A DNA stretch of 25,980 nucleotides from CAYTES01 sp964436935 (GTDB lineage Bacteria > Patescibacteriota > Gracilibacteria > UBA1369 > UBA12473): positions 1 through 25,980 of the forward strand of contig CAYTES010000017.1 in assembly GCA_964436935.1 (NCBI GenBank), given 5' to 3'. Both the position numbers and the translations under genes were made by a program. Under the pieces are notes generated by a model. It saw only the letters and a program-made list of their open reading frames with translations. It ran no database searches and was not told where the DNA came from. Shown here piece after piece: positions 1-9,600 of the stretch. Positions within the stretch are counted from its first letter, which is position 1; the number at the start of each line of letters is the position of its first letter.

Positions 1-77
1 GAATCCAGACCCCTTATGAGGTTTGCCATTACAAACTCTTTTAGGTGAACAGCTCTTAGTCCTTTATTTTAGTTTCC

Positions 78-1004
78 ATGTCTTTTCACTTTCAATCTGA
101 ATCAGGGACATTCGAGGCAGGTTCGGACAAAGTCGTTCCCACGTACTTAAAAGCGGCTTTGGCTATTCTGCGTAATAATGAGCAGTTGAACGAACAGCGG
201 ACCTATGTGATGGAAACCTTTCGGGCTATGACCATCTGTCAGCCCGATGGGGAAAAAAAGTGCGAAGCATTTGAAGGCTATCTATCCCGAATTTGCAGCG
301 GCGAGTTGCAATACATTCCTATGGCCGTAAGTTTTTTTATGGAGTCAATTCCCGAAAATTATATTCTTTATGAATCGGTTTTTAATCGTTTCTTGGAGAA
401 AATCGGTTTTTATGAGGATGCGGCCGATGTTTTGTTTGGCCAGCGTGGAGTTATTGTGGAGCGGGTAAAGCAGGCCTTGGAAGGGCTTTTGGAAGAAGGA
501 GTGACGTTTGATTTCCCTAATCGGAGTACTGAGGTGGTTAAAACGTGTTTGGACAAGTTCGTTTTGGGCGCAGTTCCCCATCCTTCCGATCCCTTGGGGA
601 GAACATTGAGTTTAAGCCGGTTGCGTTTTTACTCAAAACCCACCCCCATCCATGATCATCCGTTGACGTTGGTCGAAATGGTAACGTGCGGACAATTGAG
701 AGAAGTGGAATTGGAAAAAGTTGGAGATGAGGAAGGCTGTGTTTTTAGGCCCAGGGCCATTCAACTCCATGAGGCGGGAACTTTTGCCGAGTACGACGGA
801 AGGAGTCAGGGGGAGCTTCCCTATTATCATTCCGTATGGTCCACGCCGGAAGTCCCTTATACCGAAACATTGAATGTCTATCTTGGTAAAACAACATCGC
901 ACAATATTAGGACTTTCGGCGGAAGGGAGTTCAATGTGCAGCGAATTCATCCGGAGTACCGCGAGGAAGTCGTTTCGGCCTTGGCGCGCGATGGTTTTGT
1001 ATGA
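78..1004 (+). CDS. Cysteine-dioxygenase-like cupin protein
   Basis: 308 residues. The C-terminal half (about 175-280) looks like the cupin fold of cysteine dioxygenase/thiol dioxygenase proteins. A strand is followed by P-I-H-D-H-P (His192, His194), then G-Q-L-R-E, then a later histidine in Y-Y-H-S-V (His251) before a strand L-N-V-Y-L. This matches the three-His iron site and the 'LHxY' strand of the family. Known members oxidise a thiol such as cysteine to the sulfinate; the substrate here is unknown. Residues 1-170 look helical and I do not recognise them. They are extra relative to a classical enzyme of about 200 residues, so a fused sensor or partner-binding domain is possible. The ATG at 78 is the first start of the frame and has no Shine-Dalgarno. 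It stops with TGA, 98 bases before the next gene, which has its own promoter. Family call from motifs only. Confidence 0.6.
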   Translation: MSFHFQSESGTFEAGSDKVVPTYLKAALAILRNNEQLNEQRTYVMETFRAMTICQPDGEKKCEAFEGYLSRICSGELQYIPMAVSFFMESIPENYILYESVFNRFLEKIGFYEDAADVLFGQRGVIVERVKQALEGLLEEGVTFDFPNRSTEVVKTCLDKFVLGAVPHPSDPLGRTLSLSRLRFYSKPTPIHDHPLTLVEMVTCGQLREVELEKVGDEEGCVFRPRAIQLHEAGTFAEYDGRSQGELPYYHSVWSTPEVPYTETLNVYLGKTTSHNIRTFGGREFNVQRIHPEYREEVVSALARDGFV

Positions 1005-1030
1005 ACATAAAAAAATATTACGAAACCATA

Positions 1031-1059
1031 TTGACGAGACCTATTTTTTGTATTAATAT
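1031..1059 (+). promoter_or_regulatory. Sigma70-type promoter for the coiled-coil/helicase unit
   Basis: TTGACG at 1031-1036 (5 of 6 consensus) and TAATAT at 1054-1059 (4 of 6) are 17 bases apart. Transcription would start near 1066, about 37 bases before the ATG at 1103. A GGAGG at 1072-1076 lies 26 bases from that ATG, too far for a normal Shine-Dalgarno. Confidence 0.5.
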
Positions 1060-1102
1060 TTCACCCTTTTCGGAGGTTTTATTCAATTCCTAATTGTATT
1101 TC

Positions 1103-3280
1103 ATGGCGAATGGTGATGTTCCTCGGGATAGTGTCGAAAATGGGGCGAGATTCATTTCCATCCAAGCAAAAGATGAACTGTTTCTTGAATTTTCAAATGA
1201 AGCAAAACGAAGAGGCCTTGCGGTGAAAGCCACAAATGGTCACGAGAGTGGGCGAGTCAAAAAACGGGAGGGTGCCACGAGAAGGCTGGATGAGTTTTTG
1301 GTCAGCATAAGAGGGTTTTTAGGCGAAGGGGCTGTGGTGAGTCGGGAGCAACGCGAAAAAGTATGCCGTCAGGTTAAGGGGGAACTTTCAACCTTAGCCT
1401 CTTCCTTGCAGGGAATTGCCGCCCGAGAGGCTTATCTCCCGGTGAACAGTTATGTCACGGAGTTTGGTCGAAAATTAGACGCGCTGTTTCAGTTGGTTTC
1501 CGTGAAGGAGGTCAGCCAAAAGCTTTTGACTCTTTTTAATCAGACCTTGAGGGATCATTTTGAAGATTATTGTATGTCGCTTAAGGGAGACAAATCCACG
1601 TACAATTTTGACGAGAAAATTTCGGAAGAAGATATTGTTTGGTTGGATGTCATTGCGAGCACGTATATAAGATCCTTTGAGGATGTGTTGAATAATTATT
1701 TTGAACAGTGCAGCAATAGCAATTGTGAACCGACTATTGAAGCGTTCGCAGGATTTTTTGAGCAAAGAATGAGTTCGGCTCTTAATGATAGTCTTGCGGC
1801 ACTTGCGGAGGATGTGGCGGAAGATATAAATAAGATAAACGACATGAAAGAATCGGCCGAATTGGCTTTCATTATTGAGTTCACCTCCAGATTGAAGCAG
1901 CACGCCTATTTTAATGAGATTCCTACAGTTGAGGGGGGGGGATCCGTTCCCAATAGGCAAGAAATGGTTGCCTATTTTAGGCCGGAGGGGATGGAATTCG
2001 CCATCACGGATGATGAGAAGTTGTACGTCATGGAGAAAGAAGGATTGCCTTCTATGGATGTTGCCAAAGAATTGAATCAAGAATTTCATGCCGGTGTTAA
2101 GGTTAGAAAATCATCCGATGTTGCAAAAATAAGAGAAGAAATTCTTCAAGAACAGAGTGGTCAGAAGCTAAGGGGGATTCCCAATGAAAGTCAGTTAAGT
2201 AAAGGTACAGATGGCTCTATTCCAACGGACGAAGCGGGAAAAGAAAATACAGCCCCAAATGGAGTGGTGATTTTGCCAGTGGCACCTCTTATGGTTGAAG
2301 GAGTTGCAGTGACTAAATCACTCAAATTGATTGAAGCGGTATCTTCCCATGCAGGTGAGCGTGAGGAAGCATCACTTGAAACGGTTGGCCCTCATGGAGG
2401 GGTGATGAGCGGAGTGGAAGAGGTAATTTCATCCCTCGAGAAGTCCCCTGCATTGGTTCAAGAAAAGGTGGTAGGCTTGCAGGAGAAGGAAATTGGGATT
2501 TCCGAGTTGATTCATCAAGAGCGATTTAGTGAACTATTGGTTATTTATCAGAGGGAAAAAGAAGGAAAGAAAGACTTAAAGAGGAGAATTTATGCAGCGA
2601 TATCCGCTTTGTTGGAAGCCATTTCAACCCAGCCCGATCGTTTCACTCGTGTTCAAGCTGAAAAATTAATGCAGTTTGCCGAGTTATTCATCAACCGTGA
2701 GGCCACGGAATCGGAGGCTGGGCTAACCAGCGCCATAGCCGAGTTTTTTCAGGATTTGAGAGATCCGATGATCACACGCGTTCCGGAATTGGGAGGTGTG
2801 ACAAACTTTTTCGATCGCTTGGATTCGACAATATCCGCATTGAATGTCCGGATAAGTTCCGGTGGTGTGGAGCTAAACGCATTTAAAGAAGAAAATGCAC
2901 GCTTTGAAGCAAAAAAAGCAGAATTAAAGTCATTGGAAGCTCGGCTGGAAACTTTAAATGAGAAATTGGAGGGGCAAACAAAGGAAATAGAAGCCTCCAC
3001 ACAGCGTAAAGAATTTTATAAATTGGGAGGATTGGCCGCTGCCGCTGCTCAGACGCAAGAGGCATTGCAGGATGTACAAGCTCAGATAGAATCAAAAATA
3101 GTGGAATTAAAACAATACGATGGCCAGGCTCCCGAAAAAAAAGAAGAAGAATTATTACGAAAGATGATGGGGGTTGCAGAGCAAATAGCCCAAGTTCAAG
3201 CGGTAAAGCAGGAAACAATTGAAAGGGTGAATGCCGCACTCCAATGGGGGAAGCAGCAATTGATTGAAATGGAAGTTTAA
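1103..3280 (+). CDS. Large coiled-coil protein of unknown function
   Basis: 725 residues from the ATG at 1103; a TTG at 1094 is an in-frame alternative just after a stop. No signal peptide or membrane segment, so probably cytosolic. I recognise no enzyme motif. The first 370 residues look mainly helical and globular. Residues about 375-480 are low-complexity and linker-like, rich in V, E, S and G. The last 120 residues (about 605-725) are strongly heptad-like, rich in E, K, Q, A and L, and typical of an elongated coiled coil. A run of nine G (1933-1941) encodes E-G-G-G-S at residues 277-281. The helicase-methyltransferase gene follows after 18 bases, so the two are almost certainly co-transcribed. 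A scaffold or partner role for the helicase is inference from that context only. Confidence 0.75.
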   Translation: MANGDVPRDSVENGARFISIQAKDELFLEFSNEAKRRGLAVKATNGHESGRVKKREGATRRLDEFLVSIRGFLGEGAVVSREQREKVCRQVKGELSTLASSLQGIAAREAYLPVNSYVTEFGRKLDALFQLVSVKEVSQKLLTLFNQTLRDHFEDYCMSLKGDKSTYNFDEKISEEDIVWLDVIASTYIRSFEDVLNNYFEQCSNSNCEPTIEAFAGFFEQRMSSALNDSLAALAEDVAEDINKINDMKESAELAFIIEFTSRLKQHAYFNEIPTVEGGGSVPNRQEMVAYFRPEGMEFAITDDEKLYVMEKEGLPSMDVAKELNQEFHAGVKVRKSSDVAKIREEILQEQSGQKLRGIPNESQLSKGTDGSIPTDEAGKENTAPNGVVILPVAPLMVEGVAVTKSLKLIEAVSSHAGEREEASLETVGPHGGVMSGVEEVISSLEKSPALVQEKVVGLQEKEIGISELIHQERFSELLVIYQREKEGKKDLKRRIYAAISALLEAISTQPDRFTRVQAEKLMQFAELFINREATESEAGLTSAIAEFFQDLRDPMITRVPELGGVTNFFDRLDSTISALNVRISSGGVELNAFKEENARFEAKKAELKSLEARLETLNEKLEGQTKEIEASTQRKEFYKLGGLAAAAAQTQEALQDVQAQIESKIVELKQYDGQAPEKKEEELLRKMMGVAEQIAQVQAVKQETIERVNAALQWGKQQLIEMEV

Positions 3281-3298
3281 ATTTTATGTCTATTCAAG

Positions 3299-6200
3299 AT
3301 GAGCCCTAAAATGGAACTGGATAATGCTTTTGATGAGATTATAGAAGAGGAGGTGTTGCGGCATTCAGTGGAAGCTCCGTCGATGTCCGCATGGCTGAAC
3401 AGCCTGACTCGTGAGATGAAGGGCGCTTTGACGGATTGGTCTTTTCTGACGATAAGCGATGTTTTCACTCTGGGTTTGGATGTGCGATCGGTTCCTTTGC
3501 CCGAGGGGTTGCCGGAGGGACCGCTTGAGGCCATCCGATGCCGTATCAGTCGGAGAATGATTTCCTTGGGAATTGAGCATGTCATCCAGCGGGAACGAGC
3601 TGCGGTCGGATTAGGCGAAATAACCGATGTCGTGAGAATAAATAAGCTCAAGTTATTGACCACACTCGTGCAGGAGCTTGTGGACTATTTTACTACACAG
3701 CCTTGTCCGGAACGATTGACCCCTCATTGGATTCGCGTCCATATGGGCATCCCTTTTTATAGTCAAATGATGAGCATTATCGAGAATAATGGCTTTTATG
3801 ATTGGGGAGTGGTTCGCAATTTATTGCCTGTGCAATTGAGAGAAATTTTTTTTTATAAATTGAAAGAGGAAGCCGTGACCACGGAAGAGCTGGAAGAGTA
3901 TAGAGGGATTGCCGAAAAGCTGGGGCCGGAAGCTTTGAGTGAGTTTTTGGTTGCAAGCGGGAAAATCAATAAAAACGATTTTCAACGAACCACCGATTTG
4001 ATTGCTCAATATTTGGGGGAGGTGGAGTCCGACCATTTTACTCCTCAAAAGTTATCTCTTTTGCCCGATGCCGTGTTTGAAGCCCCAGGTTTAAGGAACT
4101 TGATATTCATTAAATTGAGGAATTGGTGTTATGGTCAACTTATAGTGGCTCATGGAGAAAATGCCGCTATTTCAGATTACAAAAATTCCCTTGAAAACCT
4201 ATTGAATCAGGGCATGGACCCTACTCGTCTGAAACAACAGGAATTGGTTGAAGATTTAAAAACTTATTGGAAAGAAATTTTTGAGGTTGAAGCTCCCGAA
4301 AGGCTCAATGACCATGTGGTGAATAAGGAGGGCGTTTCTTCGCGATTTCCTTCGCTGCGTCAACGAGTGGCCATGGTTGAAATGAAAAATCCGGGTTCAA
4401 AGAAATTCATCGCGTTCACCATGGGAAGTGGTAAAACGGGGACGGCTTTTCTGGCAAAAGAGCATGTGGGAGCCAAGAAAATGCTTTACCTGTGTCCCCC
4501 ACGAGATCTGCTTTTGAGGGAACTCCACGGGAGAATAAAGAAGTATTATAAAAGTGGAAATGAGCCCTCCTCGGCGGTCATTGCTTCAGGAGTAGATAAA
4601 GAGAATTGGGCGGATATTTTGAACAATAACGAAGTTGTTTTTGTTCCGTACAGCATGTTGTCTTCCCAGGGAAAGGATGGGCGGACATTGGCCGAAACCA
4701 TCAAGGAGACCCCCTTTGATTTTGTGGTGGCGGATGAAGCGCATTGGGCCAAAAATCCCGATGGGGTCTACACAGACAATTTATTTGATATTGTGAATGG
4801 GATACCGGATTTATATGAGAAAGGAAGGGTGATGTTGTTGTCCGGAACCCCCGCGCCCAACGAACCGGAAGATATTTTGAGTCATTTAAAAATTTTTGAT
4901 CGAACGTTATACGGCGATTTAAAGGTGATGAGGGGAACCTCGTTGAAATGTGACCCGCTCGTTTTAAGGAATACCTTATTGAATTTTTTGTTGGTACTGG
5001 ATGAATACGAAGATCTGGATGCTTTCTGTCGCACTCATTCGTTTGATTTGGGTCCCAAAGATCGAGCGGCTTATGCCGGGGTCTTTGATCAAACCGATTC
5101 TATCCCTCAACGGATGCATGCCTTGGAGCTTTGTCTGAATTCTCCCGGCTTGTTCGCCGAAGAAGTGGAAGATACGCTCTTACGCGAAGCGGTGGGAATC
5201 ATCGCCGAGTGGCTTGAAAAAAACGATGTTGTCCTGGTGATTGAGAACATTCATGCCGAAGGAGTAACAAGAGGGGACGATAAGCCTTTCATTCAACGCT
5301 TCAAGGCGCTTTTAAGAGAGCAATTCCACCAAGAAGCAGTAACGGTGGAAGTGATTGACGGAGATACGCCCAAGAAAGAAAGGGAACGCATCATTCAAAG
5401 GAGTAAAAACAAGCTGGGGAAAAAGATTTTGTTCGCCATGTCCACGACCATACGGGAAGGCATTGACCTGTCTCATATTCATAAAGGATTGATGCTGGAA
5501 CCTTCCTACACCATTCCGGATCGCAACCAAATGATCCGACGTTGCTTGCGGGAAGGAAATACCGATTTTGAATTGGTGGTTTTACTGCCGAACGATACGA
5601 TTTCGCAGGGAATCGGACGGCATGCCGATTACAAATATCGCTTGGTCCATCGCTTGATGCACGGGGGTACCATTCGGGAAGCGGATTCCTACATTTTGGA
5701 CAGTCTCTTGGGCAAAAACGGTAATTATCTCTTGAATCAAGCCCTCACCGATCAAGAGAAATTGGGACGGTGTCATACCCGTTTGCACGGAGTCGGGACG
5801 GACGTGTTCCAAAACTTTTTGGAACGGTATGGGGAAATTTATGCTCAATCTTGCTTGAAAGAACTGCAATCCGAATTGGAAGCAAGCAAGCCGGGTATTG
5901 AGATTGAAATCCTAAGACATTTGGAACGCGAGGGGCGTTTAACGGCACGCGATTACGCCGATATCGGAAGTGGCCCCTGTCGTTTGGCCAATCAGTTGGC
6001 CGGAGTAAACGCGATGAGTGACATCAGCATTAAAAGCATCGATCTTTCGGGGAGCCTTTTGGCGGGTGGGGAGGCACTGCTGGACAACCGTTTCCCCCTG
6101 CGACTACTGGAAAATGAATGCATCTCCTGCAATAGCACCGACATGAGTTTGGCGGTCGCCAGTTATTCCTGTGATGTGGTGGTGGCTTCTAATCTGATGC

Positions 6201-6589
6201 AATTTCTCAGGCATACCAGTTACCGCTCCGAACGTGAAAAGTTATTGAGTGAATGCGGACGAATTCTGAATCGGAAAGGGGTGCTCATTTTAACCTTGGA
6301 CATGAACGCCGCCTCCCTTCCGGAATTTTTGCATTTTGTGGATTCTTTGTCCGTATTTGGATTTAAGGCGGATCCACTGTTGACCGGCATTTCCAGGCAT
6401 GGAGAATCGGTCGGCGCAACCTACGTCATTACGGCTTTTCGGGAAACGTCTCGAGCCCTCCGGTTGGCGCAGGTTGGTTTGAGTCTTTCACGTACCGACG
6501 GGCGACGGGTGATCAGTGGTTTGGATTGGGATCAGGCGAATAAGCTGAACGGATCGTGGGAAATAATGAACCTAGATCAACTTCGGTAG
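3299..6589 (+). CDS. SF2/SNF2-like helicase fused to a class I methyltransferase
   Basis: 1096 residues in three parts. Residues 1-350 are an unrecognised, mainly helical N-terminal region. Residues about 350-780 are a superfamily 2 helicase/translocase core: Walker A G-S-G-K-T at 376-380, D-E-A-H at 479-482, S-G-T-P at 515-518, G-I-D-L-S at 721-725 and a motif VI D-R-N-Q-M-I-R-R ending at 748. Spacing and order fit SNF2-type ATPases. Residues about 880-1005 are a Rossmann methyltransferase: D-I-G-S-G at 888-892, acidic D915 after the second strand, C-D-V-V-V-A-S-N at 958-965 and a G-R-I-L-N-R-K-G turn. The usual N-P-P-Y/D-P-P-Y motif of DNA amino-methyltransferases is absent, so the target is more likely RNA, protein or a small molecule. 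It sits in an operon with the coiled-coil gene. The ATG at 3299 is preceded by a short overlapping out-of-frame ATG at 3286. No nuclease domain is seen, so a defence role is only a guess. Confidence 0.8.
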   Translation: MSPKMELDNAFDEIIEEEVLRHSVEAPSMSAWLNSLTREMKGALTDWSFLTISDVFTLGLDVRSVPLPEGLPEGPLEAIRCRISRRMISLGIEHVIQRERAAVGLGEITDVVRINKLKLLTTLVQELVDYFTTQPCPERLTPHWIRVHMGIPFYSQMMSIIENNGFYDWGVVRNLLPVQLREIFFYKLKEEAVTTEELEEYRGIAEKLGPEALSEFLVASGKINKNDFQRTTDLIAQYLGEVESDHFTPQKLSLLPDAVFEAPGLRNLIFIKLRNWCYGQLIVAHGENAAISDYKNSLENLLNQGMDPTRLKQQELVEDLKTYWKEIFEVEAPERLNDHVVNKEGVSSRFPSLRQRVAMVEMKNPGSKKFIAFTMGSGKTGTAFLAKEHVGAKKMLYLCPPRDLLLRELHGRIKKYYKSGNEPSSAVIASGVDKENWADILNNNEVVFVPYSMLSSQGKDGRTLAETIKETPFDFVVADEAHWAKNPDGVYTDNLFDIVNGIPDLYEKGRVMLLSGTPAPNEPEDILSHLKIFDRTLYGDLKVMRGTSLKCDPLVLRNTLLNFLLVLDEYEDLDAFCRTHSFDLGPKDRAAYAGVFDQTDSIPQRMHALELCLNSPGLFAEEVEDTLLREAVGIIAEWLEKNDVVLVIENIHAEGVTRGDDKPFIQRFKALLREQFHQEAVTVEVIDGDTPKKERERIIQRSKNKLGKKILFAMSTTIREGIDLSHIHKGLMLEPSYTIPDRNQMIRRCLREGNTDFELVVLLPNDTISQGIGRHADYKYRLVHRLMHGGTIREADSYILDSLLGKNGNYLLNQALTDQEKLGRCHTRLHGVGTDVFQNFLERYGEIYAQSCLKELQSELEASKPGIEIEILRHLEREGRLTARDYADIGSGPCRLANQLAGVNAMSDISIKSIDLSGSLLAGGEALLDNRFPLRLLENECISCNSTDMSLAVASYSCDVVVASNLMQFLRHTSYRSEREKLLSECGRILNRKGVLILTLDMNAASLPEFLHFVDSLSVFGFKADPLLTGISRHGESVGATYVITAFRETSRALRLAQVGLSLSRTDGRRVISGLDWDQANKLNGSWEIMNLDQLR

Positions 6590-6635
6590 AAGCATTAGGT
6601 GAACAAGGTCCTAAGGCGGGATCGAGGGGAGAAGC

Positions 6636-6664
6636 TTGTTTTTGGGCGTGATTTTTGCTATAAT
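6636..6664 (+). promoter_or_regulatory. Extended -10 promoter for the PKD surface-protein genes
   Basis: A perfect TATAAT at 6659-6664 is preceded by TGC, giving an extended -10. A TTGTTT lies at 6636-6641 with a 17-base spacer. The predicted start is near 6671, giving a leader of about 24 bases to the ATG at 6695. This excludes the longer in-frame start (GTG at 6599), which lies upstream of the promoter. Confidence 0.75.
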
Positions 6665-6694
6665 GAAAAGATTAAATTTTGTCAGAATAAGCCC

Positions 6695-9600
6695 ATGGCC
6701 AAAGGGAAATCCGAAGAAAGTTTAAAAATTATCAAGAAAATCATCGCTTTATTGGCGATTTTAGCGTTGGCCACGACCATGTTTTTAAGTTTTTTCGCGG
6801 TCCCCCAGAGTAAAGCCTTGGAGGTGAATCTCGATACCGGACTGGAAGAATCGTTGTGTGATGGACTGGAGGGGACGGATCTGCTGGAATGTGAGTCTGA
6901 AGGAACCACCAGTTTTACCGATTTCCAGGGAGAGTTTGCTCCTCCCGAGGAGGAAGGCTATGCGTCTGGAATCACGAAAGTGACGTCGGCACGGGAATAC
7001 ATCGTGAATGTCACCAACTTCGTATTGTCCTTTTTAGGATTGGCAGGGGTGGTGGTGATCATTTACGGAGGATTTTTGTATGTGACCGCGGGTGGAGAAG
7101 AAGAACAGGCCAATAAGGGCAAAAAAAGCGTCACCTACGCCGTGATTGGTATCATTATAGTGCTCGGTTCGTACGCCATTGTGAATACGTTGGTGGGCGC
7201 GGCCGGGGACGGAGGAGATCCTTCTTCCGGGCTTTACACCAAAAATGGCGTCAGTAGCGAAAGCTTGAATGAATTTCAATCTCAAGAAATCGCTCAAAAT
7301 ATCCAAAAACTCACGGAAGCTTTTGTCACCGAATACACCAACTACATCAATGTAGCCTCTATCTTGGAAGCCATGGCCGCCGTGGATTCATTTGATGAAG
7401 AAGGCTTGAAAGAAATGCAAGAAGGGTTTGAACTGATCCTTCAGCAAGTGGATAGCTTGAGCAATACCGCGGATACGGCCAATAAAGCCATTCAATCGAT
7501 TAAGGGCTATTTGAGCTATCAGATGAACCAAAAAGCCGCTCAATTGGCCGAGGTTGACGAATGGGGACAAGCCAACGTTTTGCTGGCCGAAACGAGTACC
7601 GAAAGCGTTGCCGATTCCGATCCTTATGACAGCGGATCGGAGTTGATTGGCTACATGAGCGATATTTCCGATCAAAGTCTGGAAGAATACCAACAGGCCG
7701 TGAAAGACATCCAAACCGAAATGGAGCAACTTCAGGGAAGTTTTGAATCGTTGACCACCATCAACGGGCTCTTCACTCAAATCATCAACTACTTGTCCGA
7801 ATACGAGACGACTTCAAATTATGGCTCACAGAATTACACGTTTGAGTCCGCCTCGGGAACACTCAAGGTCTACGATACCCCTCCCGGAGGAAGTCAACGG
7901 GTCGGAGAGATCGTGGATCTGTTCAACCGGCTTTATAATGTGGTGAAAGAATTGGAGTTCACCACGGCGATTTTGACCGCGAATACCAATCAGGGAAACG
8001 CTCCGGTCACGATAACGTTCAACGGACTTGATTCGTACGATCCCACCAACCAGACCATTCCCGCCGCCAATTATCAGTGGGATCTGCTAGGAGACGGTTT
8101 CAATGACGCGCCGGACGATAAAGAGGGCCCCAATGTCTCCTACACCTATGAATCGCCCGGAACCTACCGGGTCGCCTTGCGGGTGACCAGCAGCGATCCC
8201 GAAAACATCGCTTCCGGAATCAGTTACTTGAGTATTAAAGTGAATCCGGCCTCCTCCATTATTTCATTGACCGGCGACCCCGGCTCGGACGGAGCGGATG
8301 TCACGGATTTGAGCGCGTTAACCGGTTGGACGGTGACGGGAGAGCAGGCCAAATCGGGGATTACTTTTGATGCCGGGGGCACCGTGGACGGAGACGGTAA
8401 TTCCGATACCATTGTGAGTTTTTCGTATGATTTTGGGGATGGTGAAACTCAAACCGGAGAAAGTCCCACCTCGATTCATTATTACAGTAAGGAAGGAACC
8501 TACTCTTTTAATTTGGAGGTGACGGATCAAAATGGAATCAAAGATCGAAAAAATGTAACGATTGAAGTGGCTTCCCCCGCCGCCTATCTTGAAGCGTCAA
8601 AAACAACCGCGGAAATTGATGAAAAAATTGCATTCGATGCGTCAGGTTCGCTCACGGATAACGGAAACATCACCAATTATAAATGGTCGATCACCAAAGA
8701 CAGTAAAATCGTTTACACTCAAGAAGGGAACGATGTGGATCTCATCGAATATCAGATGAAAGAACCGGGAGAATATTTGGTTCAAATTGAGGTTACCGAC
8801 AGCGCGGAAAAAACAGATGATGAATCGTTGACCGTCACGATAAATTCCAGTGCGCCGGTGCCAACCTTTACCTATTCTATCCCCGATTCCTCGGAGCCTA
8901 ACCGAGTGTATTTTGATGCGTCCGAAAGTTACGATCCGGATGAAAAGGATGTGTTGAGTTATAAGTGGGAGATCGAAGGAGAAACCGGCACGGACTATGA
9001 TTTTGTGGAATCGACCACCATCGAATCGCAGCAACCCATTGTGGATTTTTATTCCGTTGGAGAGCATAAAGTCATTCTGACCGTGAGCGATCAGTATGAA
9101 CCTCCCATTCAACAAAGCGCCAGCGTGGAACAAAAAGTGACCGTGGAATCCATTTTGGGAATCAAAGTGGAAACCGTGGGCGATAGTGTCTCGTTTTTGG
9201 AGGAGAGTGGATTGGCCGGAGTCACATTGGAAGTGACCAGCGGCAATAGCGAAGCCTATGAAATTGATTGGAAAGATGACTCTGATGTCGAAACCTTGAA
9301 TGGAGGCGCTCAGACCATCAAACATCAATACGAGGAAGCCGGAACCTACTTGGTGGAAGTGACCGCCTTTGGGGAGGGCAACGAATCCAATGAAGTGATT
9401 CATAACGTTTACGTCGGAAACGGAACCGAACCGATTGCCATCATTCATGTGACCATTGATGGGACGAGTGAAGCCTATGATGGAGCCGAGATCGAAGGGA
9501 ATCGCGAAACCAGTTTTAAGTTTGACGCTTCCGAATCGATCGATTTGAATGGTAAAAGTCTTCCCTCTGAAAATATCACCTGGAATACCGGGGACGGAAC

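Noticed and set aside
3..44. Frame ending at TAG 42-44 that could be the C-terminus of an upstream gene
   Set aside because: Only 13 codons are visible, and another frame is open through the same bases, so it cannot be supported.
1475..2089. 204-codon antisense frame in the coiled-coil gene
   Set aside because: Shadow of the real gene; no promoter or family motif.
6599..6694. GTG-started 32-residue extension of the pilin-PKD protein
   Set aside because: A strong extended -10 promoter lies inside it and a normal signal peptide begins at the ATG at 6695.
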